From contig PALU01000061.1 in the NCBI GenBank assembly GCA_002706585.1, positions 1 through 19,159 of the forward strand: a stretch of DNA of 19,159 bases, in the 5' to 3' direction. The DNA comes from Rickettsiales bacterium (GTDB lineage: Bacteria > Pseudomonadota > Alphaproteobacteria > TMED127). Below are positions 8,544 to 16,264 of the stretch, piece by piece (the stretch's first letter is position 1; every line of letters begins with the position of its first letter). Under the pieces are notes generated by a model. The model was given only the letters and a program-made list of their open reading frames with translations, was not told the DNA's origin and searched no databases. A program made the translations under genes and the position numbers.

Positions 8544-9617
8544 TTACAGATAAGAGAAAAACTGCTTTAGCCGCATATCCGAATCGTTAGCATCTACGAA
8601 TGCCCGAATACTAGTCTGAAGTTGAGCAAAATTCTTATTTATAAACTGCAAGGTTGCAATGTCGGAGTCTCGACCTTGGTCAAGCCTGAAGACAAAAGGC
8701 GCGGAGAGGAAATTAGGCATTCCAGTAATCGCTATAGGGAGACCTCTTGATAGTAGTGGCAATACCTTATTAGGGAAAGTGATAACATCTACGTCTCTGA
8801 CTCCAGATCGATAAGGAATAAGACCTAAAAACACATCAGATAAATCAATATTTTCTAAGTCTTCCGAAGGGTATACTCGAACATTTTCATGACAAGTGAT
8901 TTTGCTAATCAACGATCGGTCTTGATTTGGTCCAACAAACAAAATCTTGAAATTGCTACTAAAGTCAACTAAACATTTAGCGAGATTAGAAATGAAATTG
9001 ATATTAATTCTGTAATTTATGTAACCCCAAAATAAAATGGTGCTTTTGGTTGATACTAAATCTGGTGATTTATAACGAATATTGCTCCATGGATAAAAGA
9101 GCTCAACAGAACAGAATTGGCTCAGTTCATTTTTCAGAGTCAATGAAACCGTCAGCACTACGTCGCTGGATTGCAAAGTTTTTATCAGTGCCCATTTAAG
9201 AGGTCTTTTATACCCTCCCAAAGCATTACTCCAAAAATCATCATTTATAATTGTAATCAATCGATTATTTCTGAAAATATCTTTTAAATAAAAGTAGTCA
9301 TAATTAAAGTTAACTATAACATCGTTTCTATCAATACAATGCTCAAGCATTAGACTAAGTATCTGATTTTTTTCAAAAAGTGCATTGAATCTGTGCAATA
9401 CAGTATTAATTCGTAGCTTGTGGTGTAATAATTGGCGGTAGCGGAAAAGTTTTATGTGTTGTTCGCCAGAGAAATCTTTCCCAAGACGCTGCCAAAGGTA
9501 GTAAGGACGTTGAAAGAAAATAACCTCATGCCCAGCATTCGCTAATAAACGGGCCATTTGATGTCTTAACCTTGGCGGTTCAGTCCAATCTGTCTTTGTG
9601 AAAAAGAAAAAACGCAT
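8544..9617 (-). CDS. GT4-like glycosyltransferase
   Basis: This 357-residue protein looks like a GT-B glycosyltransferase acting on lipid-linked sugars at the cytoplasmic membrane face. Evidence is an N-terminal PPRLRHQMARLLANAGHEV segment (a typical ligand-binding start of GT4 proteins), a second Rossmann domain beginning ILFWGYIN, a glycine turn in ILFVGPNQD, and FPNKVLPLLSRGLPI around residues 281-296, where related enzymes bind the donor. The family match is weaker than for the other glycosyltransferases, and acceptor and donor are unknown. The ATG lies five bases after the aminotransferase stop. The gene falls from the higher G+C of its upstream neighbour toward AT-rich DNA. Confidence 0.75.
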   Translation of the reverse strand: MRFFFFTKTDWTEPPRLRHQMARLLANAGHEVIFFQRPYYLWQRLGKDFSGEQHIKLFRYRQLLHHKLRINTVLHRFNALFEKNQILSLMLEHCIDRNDVIVNFNYDYFYLKDIFRNNRLITIINDDFWSNALGGYKRPLKWALIKTLQSSDVVLTVSLTLKNELSQFCSVELFYPWSNIRYKSPDLVSTKSTILFWGYINYRININFISNLAKCLVDFSSNFKILFVGPNQDRSLISKITCHENVRVYPSEDLENIDLSDVFLGLIPYRSGVRDVDVITFPNKVLPLLSRGLPIAITGMPNFLSAPFVFRLDQGRDSDIATLQFINKNFAQLQTSIRAFVDANDSDMRLKQFFSYL

Positions 9618-9622
9618 AGCTT

Positions 9623-10726
9623 TTAAGTCAGTCCAAAAAATGAACGGACAGCGCTGACTACTTTATTTACCTCGGTATCGGTCAAATGCTCTCCCATTGG
9701 AAGGCTCAATAACTGACTGCTCATGGTGATAGCAAGCACAGGCTCTTTAGATTGATGTAGATTATCGTAGGCCTTAAGTTTCGGTAATGCGATTGGATAA
9801 TGAATTCCCGTTTCAATATCGAGCTTAGTTAAATATCGCTGTAGTTCATTACGACGCGGGGTTTTGATGACAAAAAGATGAAACGCATGCCTTACATCAG
9901 AAGAAATTGACGGTAAAGAAATATTCTCTACACCTCTTAATCCTGTCCGATAAATCTGCGCGATAACGTTGCGTCTATCAATCCAGCGATCCAGGTGCTT
10001 CAGTTTCACTCCAAGTATTGCAGCTTGTAAACCATCTAGTCGGCTATTGCGTCCTTCCATCAGATGATTGTACTTATCTATGCGTCCGTGGTTGGCAATC
10101 ATCCGGCAACGAGTTGCCAGATCGTCATCATTAGTGAGGATGGCACCCGCATCACCGTAGGCACCAAGATTCTTCCCAGGATAAAAGCTGAAGGCCCCGA
10201 TATCACCTAACGCACCAATACGGTTGGTCTTGTATTCCGCACCATGCGCCTGCGCACAGTCTTCGATGATTCTCAAATTGTGCTTATTTGCCAATGTAAA
10301 AAGACCATTCATTTCACAAGGATGCCCATAGAGGTGAACAGCAATGATGGCCTTTGTATTTGGCCCAATAAGTCTTTCGGTATCTTCTAGCGAAATAGTG
10401 TAGGTATCTGGATCAATATCTGCGAAAACAACTTTATGCCCGCACCTTGTAACGGCCTCAGAGCTCGAAATAAAAGAATTGGACGGAACAATAATTTCTG
10501 AACCAATAGGGAGTTCCAACGCCTCGATCGCGATTTCTAATGCGTCAGTTCCATTGCCGACACCCACGCAATGCTTTGCCTGTTGATAATCAGCAAACGC
10601 CGTTTCAAACTCCTTTAATGCAGCCCCACCAATATAGGCAGATTGCTCTATGGTAGATCGAATAGCCTGATCGATCTCGGACTGAATTGAGAGGTATTGA
10701 TGATAAAGATTGAGAAACTTGATCAT
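9623..10726 (-). CDS. DegT/DnrJ/EryC1 aminotransferase (WbpE-like)
   Basis: The 367-residue PLP-dependent sugar aminotransferase would transfer an amino group from glutamate to the 3-keto group of UDP-2-acetamido-3-keto-glucuronic acid. Family signatures are VGNGTDALEIA, SNSFISSSEA, VHLYGHP, EDCAQAHGA and the lysine segment SFYPGKNLGAYGDAGA, with K185 as the expected Schiff-base residue. Length is normal. Its ATG overlaps the acetyltransferase TGA (ATGA, 10723-10726). Position after dehydrogenase and acetyltransferase genes matches the WbpB-D-E pathway. Base composition is among the richest in G+C of the window, for example 34 G or C in 10141-10200. Family certain; the exact substrate is inferred from context. 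Confidence 0.9.
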   Translation of the reverse strand: MIKFLNLYHQYLSIQSEIDQAIRSTIEQSAYIGGAALKEFETAFADYQQAKHCVGVGNGTDALEIAIEALELPIGSEIIVPSNSFISSSEAVTRCGHKVVFADIDPDTYTISLEDTERLIGPNTKAIIAVHLYGHPCEMNGLFTLANKHNLRIIEDCAQAHGAEYKTNRIGALGDIGAFSFYPGKNLGAYGDAGAILTNDDDLATRCRMIANHGRIDKYNHLMEGRNSRLDGLQAAILGVKLKHLDRWIDRRNVIAQIYRTGLRGVENISLPSISSDVRHAFHLFVIKTPRRNELQRYLTKLDIETGIHYPIALPKLKAYDNLHQSKEPVLAITMSSQLLSLPMGEHLTDTEVNKVVSAVRSFFGLT

Positions 10727-11196
10727 GATTTGATAACTTTACGAATGAAACGTGCTGGATTGCCGGCATATATACCTGGCTCTGTAATATCACGCGTCAC
10801 AACAGAACCAGCTCCAATAACCACATCATTACAGATATTTACCGGTAGAATCGTTGCATTCGAACCTATTGAAACACGATTTCCAATATATGTGTCTCTC
10901 CATAGTTTTCTATTACCTTGGGCGGGTCCTCCTGTTTGGAAAGTGTCATTAATAAACATCACACCATGAGCGACCACACAATTATCACCAATTGTTACCA
11001 ATTCGCAAATAAAGGAATGTGATTGAATCTTGGTGTCCGATCCAATAACAACCCCACGCTGAACTTCAACGAAAGGTCCTACGAAACAGTTGTCACCAAT
11101 TTCACAGTCATACAGATTAGCTGGATGAACAATAGTAATGTTTTTGCCAAACACTACGTTAACGATTTTGGCCGATTTAAAATAGGGTTTAGACAT
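10723..11196 (-). CDS. Left-handed beta-helix N-acetyltransferase (WbpD-like)
   Basis: The 157-residue protein is built of hexapeptide repeats (IGDNCFVGPFVEV, VIGSDTKIQSHSFI, VTIGDNCVVAHG, YIGNRVSIGSNATI, VVIGAGSVVT) ending in AGNPARFIRK, the usual trimeric acetyltransferase tail. AHGVMFINDTF is characteristic of enzymes acetylating the 3-amino group of UDP-2-acetamido-3-amino-glucuronic acid with acetyl-CoA. The chosen ATG at 11196 overlaps the dehydrogenase stop by eight bases; an in-frame TTG four codons earlier is less likely. It is shorter than the roughly 190 residues I recall for Pseudomonas WbpD. Context between dehydrogenase and aminotransferase supports the role. Confidence 0.87.
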   Translation of the reverse strand: MSKPYFKSAKIVNVVFGKNITIVHPANLYDCEIGDNCFVGPFVEVQRGVVIGSDTKIQSHSFICELVTIGDNCVVAHGVMFINDTFQTGGPAQGNRKLWRDTYIGNRVSIGSNATILPVNICNDVVIGAGSVVTRDITEPGIYAGNPARFIRKVIKS

Positions 11197-12259
11197 TTTT
11201 ATGACCAAGTCGGCAAAATTTTGGCTGAAAGTTTAAATAAACCTCACGGCCAGTTTCGACGGATTCATAAATTGCAGAAATTAGCTCAAGACTCTTTCGA
11301 CCCTCTAGTCCATCTACCAATTGCTGCCTATTATTTAATATGCAATCGACCACATGCTCGTAATAGGCTTGGTGACCAAAACCATAGACATTCGGTGGAT
11401 TGACCGAGAACTCGGTTAACACTTCTTCATCCCCAGCGATCTTGTCAACAAAGTTCCAGGTTTTCATTTGATTAACAGCAAATCCATCGATGACGACTGA
11501 GCCACCTTCGCCAAGAATGGAGATCGATCCCTCCAGATCCTTGGGTCGAACAGCGGTTGTTGCCTCGACTACACCAAAAGCACCGTTAGCGAATTTTAGC
11601 AGTACTACAGCAGTGTCCTCAGCCTCAATATTCACCAAGGCTGTCTTCGCTATGGCAAATACACTCAAAGGTTGACCTAACATCCACTCCAACAAATCAA
11701 TGTGGTGACTTGCTTGATTGGCCAGAACACCTCCATCCATGGCCCAAGTTCCCCGCCATGCATCTTGATCGTAGTATTCTTGAGAGCGAGACCATCGTAC
11801 CCGGACTGTACCCATCACCAATTTACCTAAACGACCGGAATCAAGTGCTTCACGAAGCTTTACCACCGGCACATTGAATCGGTTTTGTTTGATTACAAAA
11901 AACTTTATTCCCGCCAGATCGCAAGCCATAATCATTCTGTCCGCATCTGCAAGTGTCAAAGCCATTGGTTTTTCGACAACAATGTGTTTCCCATAAGGAG
12001 CAAGAGCAACCACATGATCTGCATGAAGGCCACTGTCGGTGAGAACTACAACAACATCGATTGACTCAGCTTTCATCATTTGATGCATATCCGTATAATA
12101 GGGCACACCCATCTTTGTGCCAATATTTGATGCCCTTTCTTCATTAACATCACAAACTGCTGCCAAACGAGCATTTGAGATTTGACCAAGACCAAGTAAT
12201 TCAGAGTGACGTTTTGCAATTCGACCACAACCCACAAGTGCAAAGTTCAATGATACCAT
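11189..12259 (-). CDS. Gfo/Idh/MocA dehydrogenase (WbpB/WlbA-like)
   Basis: The 356-residue NAD-dependent enzyme has the N-terminal Rossmann loop ALVGCGRIAKRH, the VVEKPMALT motif near residue 96, IKQNRFN, and the ASHHIDLLEWM stretch with histidines expected at the active site. Its likely reaction is oxidation of UDP-GlcNAcA at C3 to the 3-keto sugar that the neighbouring aminotransferase uses. A clear AAAGAGG ribosome site stands six bases before the ATG, consistent with independent initiation after the 167-base gap. The gene marks the start of the G+C-richer block (32 of 60 in 11521-11580, 34 of 60 in 11701-11760). Family certain; the precise sugar substrate is inferred from the WbpD/E-like partners. 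Confidence 0.88.
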   Translation of the reverse strand: MVSLNFALVGCGRIAKRHSELLGLGQISNARLAAVCDVNEERASNIGTKMGVPYYTDMHQMMKAESIDVVVVLTDSGLHADHVVALAPYGKHIVVEKPMALTLADADRMIMACDLAGIKFFVIKQNRFNVPVVKLREALDSGRLGKLVMGTVRVRWSRSQEYYDQDAWRGTWAMDGGVLANQASHHIDLLEWMLGQPLSVFAIAKTALVNIEAEDTAVVLLKFANGAFGVVEATTAVRPKDLEGSISILGEGGSVVIDGFAVNQMKTWNFVDKIAGDEEVLTEFSVNPPNVYGFGHQAYYEHVVDCILNNRQQLVDGLEGRKSLELISAIYESVETGREVYLNFQPKFCRLGHKNV

Positions 12260-12426
12260 ATTATACCTCTTTCTTCTATAATTATTTAGCCCAAACCTAT
12301 AATTTTCCGGTCGGCGAAAAGTAGAGAAGCCCTAGACATACAGGCTTTCCAATAAGTCAATTGACAAAATTCCAAGCATATTAAACTTTGTTTATAATTT
12401 TGTTTTATTTTAATTTTTTCAAGACC
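12260..12426. other. 167-bp intergenic gap at a composition boundary
   Basis: The gap separates the AT-rich amidotransferase gene from the G+C-richer dehydrogenase block. It contains a very AT-rich half next to the WbpG-like stop and a weak 5-bp inverted repeat (12327-12331 with 12343-12347) without a convincing T-tract. A TTGACT on the coding strand (near 12356-12361) could be a -35 element, but no good -10 stands at the right spacing. It may be a recombination joint with a weak internal promoter. Confidence 0.35.
12266..12272 (-). promoter_or_regulatory. Strong ribosome binding site before the dehydrogenase gene
   Basis: AAAGAGG on the coding strand lies six bases before the ATG at 12259. 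It is among the best Shine-Dalgarno matches in the window and suits a gene that cannot be coupled to the preceding stop. Confidence 0.7.
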
Positions 12427-13563
12427 TTATTTTGTCAATAATTTATTTCTAATTGCAGAAAGATTTTCATACAAATTACGCTCTGATGCATATTGATCAT
12501 GCTCCACTAATGGCCTTTCCAGATAATCATTAAGCTGGTTCTTAGTCCAATTCATTTTTTTTAAAAAATAGTTTTTGTCATCATCTAAAGCTTGTTGATC
12601 ATGATAAGGCAAACCTTCCAAATCTTTCAAAGCTTCAACTCGGTCCATCTGGTCAGCAACAATTAGCGTACTCAAATGCAATCTTCGTTTATCAACTGAA
12701 AATTTTTCAGGTAAAATAAACCCTTGATAAAAACGTGTAAATATTGATTCGTAATGCTTATATGGATAAGGCTTATAATTATAATGTTTAGTTAATTCGT
12801 CCATCGCATCAAACTTCTTATAATCTAGATAATCTAAAAAGTCTATCCATTGAAAGTTCCTTAATACCTCAAACCATATTCTATCAAAAGTACCTACTGA
12901 AGGAAAAGTATTTAATTTCACATTACCAAACTTTTTTGCAATCGCTCGAATATTTCTTTTGTCATATTTGTGCCAAGCCCAAGATCGCGGCATAGACATA
13001 CCTTCGCTTGTGGTATTGCACCCAGATAAAATATAGTTTACTCCAAACTTTGCAGCCTGCTGAAAATTAACGGCCAACATAGCATTATCATAAAGCAATT
13101 CAATATCAATTACATCAGCATCAAAAAAAGCCTGCATCAAATCACGGTATTCACCCCAGTCAATTACATGCGTATATAAATCAATACCTAATCCCTTAAC
13201 CAAATTAGCAATATTATTTTGCGCCAGTTCTGAATTCCACCCATTGTCCATATGAACTGCTAGTGGTCGAAGACCCAGCTCAACAGTCTTTACTAATACC
13301 CAAGAGCTATCTACCCCTCCCGACATTCCAACTATGCAGTCGTAAGGCTTTCTCTTGCCATGCTTTTTGACTCTAGTAACAAATGCATTTAGACGCTTCT
13401 TTTTATCTTCCTGATTTTCATAAAATATATGCCCTGAACGATTTAAAAATTCTGTGCAATAATGACAAATACCTTCATCGTTAAACGAAATATCTAAAGC
13501 ACTTGTATCCATCACACAGCGTACACATATTTTATAATTTTGATTCATATTATATCTATTCAT
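12427..13563 (-). CDS. N-acetyl sugar amidotransferase (WbpG-like)
   Basis: This 378-residue protein carries a zinc-ribbon-like cysteine set (C13, C16, C33, C36) and an ATP-pyrophosphatase loop SGGVDSS at residues 81-87, then the SGCNTTSEGMSMPRSWAWHKYDKRN stretch typical of this family. It is expected to adenylate the 3-acetamido oxygen of a UDP-diamino-uronic acid and accept ammonia made by the adjacent HisH2-like glutaminase, delivered through HisF2, giving a 3-acetamidino sugar. In Pseudomonas all three genes are needed for O antigen carrying this group. The ATG lies ten bases after the HisF-like stop; a second ATG five codons on cannot be excluded. No clear ribosome site is seen. Confidence 0.92.
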   Translation of the reverse strand: MNRYNMNQNYKICVRCVMDTSALDISFNDEGICHYCTEFLNRSGHIFYENQEDKKKRLNAFVTRVKKHGKRKPYDCIVGMSGGVDSSWVLVKTVELGLRPLAVHMDNGWNSELAQNNIANLVKGLGIDLYTHVIDWGEYRDLMQAFFDADVIDIELLYDNAMLAVNFQQAAKFGVNYILSGCNTTSEGMSMPRSWAWHKYDKRNIRAIAKKFGNVKLNTFPSVGTFDRIWFEVLRNFQWIDFLDYLDYKKFDAMDELTKHYNYKPYPYKHYESIFTRFYQGFILPEKFSVDKRRLHLSTLIVADQMDRVEALKDLEGLPYHDQQALDDDKNYFLKKMNWTKNQLNDYLERPLVEHDQYASERNLYENLSAIRNKLLTK

Positions 13564-13573
13564 TTATGAATTA

Positions 13574-14359
13574 TTAATTACAATATTCATAGGTTTTGCC
13601 GTTTGCAAAAAGTGTTTCAAGCTCATTATAATCCGGATAAGTAATCAATACAGCGCGATGAGGACCATGAAAAACGAAAAAGGCTCCCGCTGCTACAGCA
13701 CTAGCACCTGAATCTACTAATGCTTTAATATCTGATAAACTAGCAACACCACCCACAGCAATCAAAGGAACCGAAAGTGCTGAACTAGCTTCACGTACTA
13801 GTTCAAAGTCTGGCCCATTTAAAGTACCATCACGGTTTACAGCATTGAGCAATACTTCACCAGCACCGGCATTGACTAATCTCTGTACCATTAATATCCA
13901 AGGCTCGGCCAGAGCTCGACCTCGAGCAGAGCCATATACTTTGGGGTTACCTAAAAAATTCCGTTTAATATCCACTGAGACTACCACGCTCTGTGCACCA
14001 AAACGTTCAGCTAATTTTGTCACCAAAGAAGGATTTTCTAATGCAGCGGTCTGCAAACATATCTTTTCTACTCCAAGGCTGAAAATTTGTTCTGCCTGCT
14101 TAACACTTGCAACCCCACCTCCATAGGTAAGTGGCATGAAACACTCACCCGCGAATTCCTCAATGAGATCATAGTTTGGTTCTCGAGATTCTTTACTAGC
14201 TGTAATGTCAAGTACCATCAATTCATCAACTTCTTTTTCATTAAAAATCCGTATGGCATTGATAGGATCCCCTACGTATTTAGGTAGCTTGAATTTTTTA
14301 GTTTTGACCAAACCTCCATTCCGCAATAAAAGTGCTGGGATTACACGATGCTTTAACAT
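13574..14359 (-). CDS. HisF2-like (beta/alpha)8 subunit of the acetamidino-sugar amidotransferase
   Basis: The 261 residues match HisF in length and fold, including YVGDPINAIRIFNEKEVDEL, YGGGV, VDIKRN with D130, and AVGGVASLSDI. However the histidine-pathway catalytic Asp11 is replaced: the first strand reads IPALLLRNGG, putting Leu at position 11. The HisF2 proteins of O-antigen clusters share this change, so the protein is not expected to make imidazole glycerol phosphate but to act as an ammonia conduit between HisH2 and WbpG. The ATG is four bases after the HisH-like stop. Confidence in the paralogue assignment comes from D11 loss plus the flanking WbpG-like gene. Confidence 0.9.
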   Translation of the reverse strand: MLKHRVIPALLLRNGGLVKTKKFKLPKYVGDPINAIRIFNEKEVDELMVLDITASKESREPNYDLIEEFAGECFMPLTYGGGVASVKQAEQIFSLGVEKICLQTAALENPSLVTKLAERFGAQSVVVSVDIKRNFLGNPKVYGSARGRALAEPWILMVQRLVNAGAGEVLLNAVNRDGTLNGPDFELVREASSALSVPLIAVGGVASLSDIKALVDSGASAVAAGAFFVFHGPHRAVLITYPDYNELETLFANGKTYEYCN

Positions 14360-14363
14360 ACAA

Positions 14364-15023
14364 TTAGATTTCCAAAAAATTTTTAATCAAAGCCATGCCA
14401 AAACGGTGACTTTTTTCAGGATGAAATTGGGTACCATATAAACGCTCACGACTAATAGCTGCTGTAAGATTGACTCCATGCATTGTTGAAGCTATCTCAT
14501 CGTTGGAGTCATCACAAACCACATGGTATGAATGTACAAAATAAAAACGCTGCTCATCAGATCTAGATAGAAATAATGTATTGGATCTGTGGATGTCCAA
14601 AGTATTCCAGCCCATATGCGGTACCTTGAGACTTGAACCAGGGGGAAGAATTATACGTTTTACATCCGCCTTAAACCAACCAAGACCAGGTAAACTACCT
14701 TCATCACTTCGACGGCACATGAGCTGCATGCCTAAGCAAATACCATAAATGGGTACTTGACCCTGCTTGGCTAAATCATTTAACGGTTTCAACCAACCGC
14801 CTTCAGCAAGTGTCCTCATTCCAGCATCAAATGCACCCACACCTGCCAGAATAATGCGCTGAGCACGATATAAATCTTCTGGAGTATCCGTAATAAAAGC
14901 TTCCCCTCCACATTTATGGACCATTTTAGCCACAGCACCTAAATTGCAGATGGGCAAAGCTGGAATTATAACTTGAGGTTTCAAAGGCGTATAAGGTTTC
15001 GTTTCAAAATTTATCTTGTTCAA
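14364..15023 (-). CDS. HisH2-like glutamine amidotransferase subunit
   Basis: This 219-residue class I glutaminase releases ammonia from glutamine for the HisF2/WbpG-like partners. The triad is intact: Cys96 in GICLGMQL, His201 and Glu203 in TQFHPEKSH. GVGAFDAGM, LGWF, VPHMGWN and FYFVHSYHVV are HisH2-type segments. Two features are odd. The first strand lacks the usual DYGxGN-type motif and reads IIPALPICNLGAV after an extension of about 18 residues, and the oxyanion-strand motif is AGVG rather than PGVG. The start is TTG overlapping the preceding TGA (TTGA, 15020-15023); the nearest internal ATG would remove the first strand. Function is likely retained but not certain. Confidence 0.87.
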   Translation of the reverse strand: MNKINFETKPYTPLKPQVIIPALPICNLGAVAKMVHKCGGEAFITDTPEDLYRAQRIILAGVGAFDAGMRTLAEGGWLKPLNDLAKQGQVPIYGICLGMQLMCRRSDEGSLPGLGWFKADVKRIILPPGSSLKVPHMGWNTLDIHRSNTLFLSRSDEQRFYFVHSYHVVCDDSNDEIASTMHGVNLTAAISRERLYGTQFHPEKSHRFGMALIKNFLEI

Positions 15024-16264
15024 TTCAGACCAAGTAACTTGTCATAGGAATCAATCAAGCGAGGTCCAGATTCTTCTTCCCAATTATGCCCCTCATTCAT
15101 CACATAACGATAACCATTTTCAGCAAAAGCATTTCGATTATTAATATCTTCCGAAAGTGCTATTATTTTTTGGGCACAATCATTAGGGTCACCAGCTGAA
15201 AATACCATACCTGCATTTGCTTTTTTAATAGTTCGAGACAATGGAGGGGATGATGAAACAAGAATTGGACGTTTGGCAATCATATACTGAAATAGCTTGT
15301 GAGGAATAGTATTATCAGTATGAGGATTAGAATGATGTGGTACACAACAAACATCTGCTTTCTTGATATTTGCTAAAACATTGTTTGAATCAACCCAACC
15401 TGTAATCTGTACTTGCTCTTTAACACCGAGCTCGGTAATCAACTCCTCAAGCATGTTCAGATATTGACTCGGTCGAGCACCTATTAGTTGAATTTTTATA
15501 TTAAGTTTCTGCTCCTTGATTGGCACCATAGCTTGTATAAGGGTATCAATTCCGCGATGAGGACCAAAGCCACCAATGTAAAGAATAGAAAAGTGATCTT
15601 TTCCAAAAGCAGCTTTACCTGAAAAAGGATCAGCTATAAAGAGTTTACTTTCAAGGTTTTCAACATTTACAACCTTGTCAGAGTTTAAATGTGGATGATT
15701 TGCAAGAACACGATCATGAGCTTCTTGGACCACAGTCAAGATTAAATCACTTTTTCCTAATAAGTTTCTTTCGTATGAAAAAATACGTGATCTTCCATGA
15801 AACAATAAACGAAACCACAACTGAGGTCCTCGAAAACCTTTTTGGTATTCTACCACTGCTGCAGGCCAATTTTCATGTAAATCAATAACTACTTTTTGCT
15901 CTGTTTTAACAGAAAATATCACTCGACCCAACCAAACATCATGCACATGGATTATATCTGGACGATATTGTTTGATTGCTTGATTGATTGCTCTATACCA
16001 GCATAAACTAAAAAGTCCTGCTTCTGATAACAATTTATCAAAAGTAGATCGATCTTTTAGGATTTTTGGACGAAAAAGCTCAATACCTTCCCATACTTCA
16101 TATTCTGGTTGATCTTTTTCTGGAGTGCAAAGAACAGCAGATTTATACCCGCTTTTTTGAAAAGATAATCCTTCTTTTACTACCCTAATTTCAGAAGGAA
16201 AGCCGCCTTTGGATATTTGGAGAATTTTAATCTTTTTCCTTCGATTATATTTTGAGAAAGTCAT
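15020..16264 (-). CDS. GT4 glycosyltransferase
   Basis: From the ATG at 16264 the protein has 414 residues and the full GT-B arrangement: ILQISKGGFPSEIRV start, IIHVHDVWLG, DLHENWP, second domain beginning ILYIGGFGPHRGIDTLIQA, VQITGWVD, and HKLFQYMIAKRPILVSSS, where the donor nucleotide binds. It should add one sugar of the repeat unit on the lipid carrier at the cytoplasmic face. An in-frame ATG 23 codons upstream (16333) would overlap the membrane-protein gene by 73 bases; the ATGA overlap at 16261-16264 fits the operon pattern better, and the family normally starts near it. The EX7E region reads as a diverged form. Donor and acceptor are unknown. Confidence 0.85.
   Translation of the reverse strand: MTFSKYNRRKKIKILQISKGGFPSEIRVVKEGLSFQKSGYKSAVLCTPEKDQPEYEVWEGIELFRPKILKDRSTFDKLLSEAGLFSLCWYRAINQAIKQYRPDIIHVHDVWLGRVIFSVKTEQKVVIDLHENWPAAVVEYQKGFRGPQLWFRLLFHGRSRIFSYERNLLGKSDLILTVVQEAHDRVLANHPHLNSDKVVNVENLESKLFIADPFSGKAAFGKDHFSILYIGGFGPHRGIDTLIQAMVPIKEQKLNIKIQLIGARPSQYLNMLEELITELGVKEQVQITGWVDSNNVLANIKKADVCCVPHHSNPHTDNTIPHKLFQYMIAKRPILVSSSPPLSRTIKKANAGMVFSAGDPNDCAQKIIALSEDINNRNAFAENGYRYVMNEGHNWEEESGPRLIDSYDKLLGLN

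Noticed and set aside
9434..9443. GGCGGTAGCG, resembling the ops element of JUMPstart sequences
   Set aside because: It lies on the plus strand, opposite to transcription, inside the coding sequence of a glycosyltransferase (FRYRQ region), and no plus-strand operon follows; a chance match.
11197..11208. TTG start four codons upstream of the acetyltransferase ATG
   Set aside because: The ATG at 11196 gives a shorter overlap and a normal family start; nothing favours the TTG.
12327..12347. Inverted repeat aagcc/ggctt as a possible terminator between the WbpG-like and WbpB-like genes
   Set aside because: The stem is only five base pairs with an 11-base loop and no proper T-tract follows on the coding strand.
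13845..14441. Plus-strand open frames opposite the HisF- and HisH-like genes
   Set aside because: They are antisense shadows of well-supported genes, with no recognisable motif or ribosome site.
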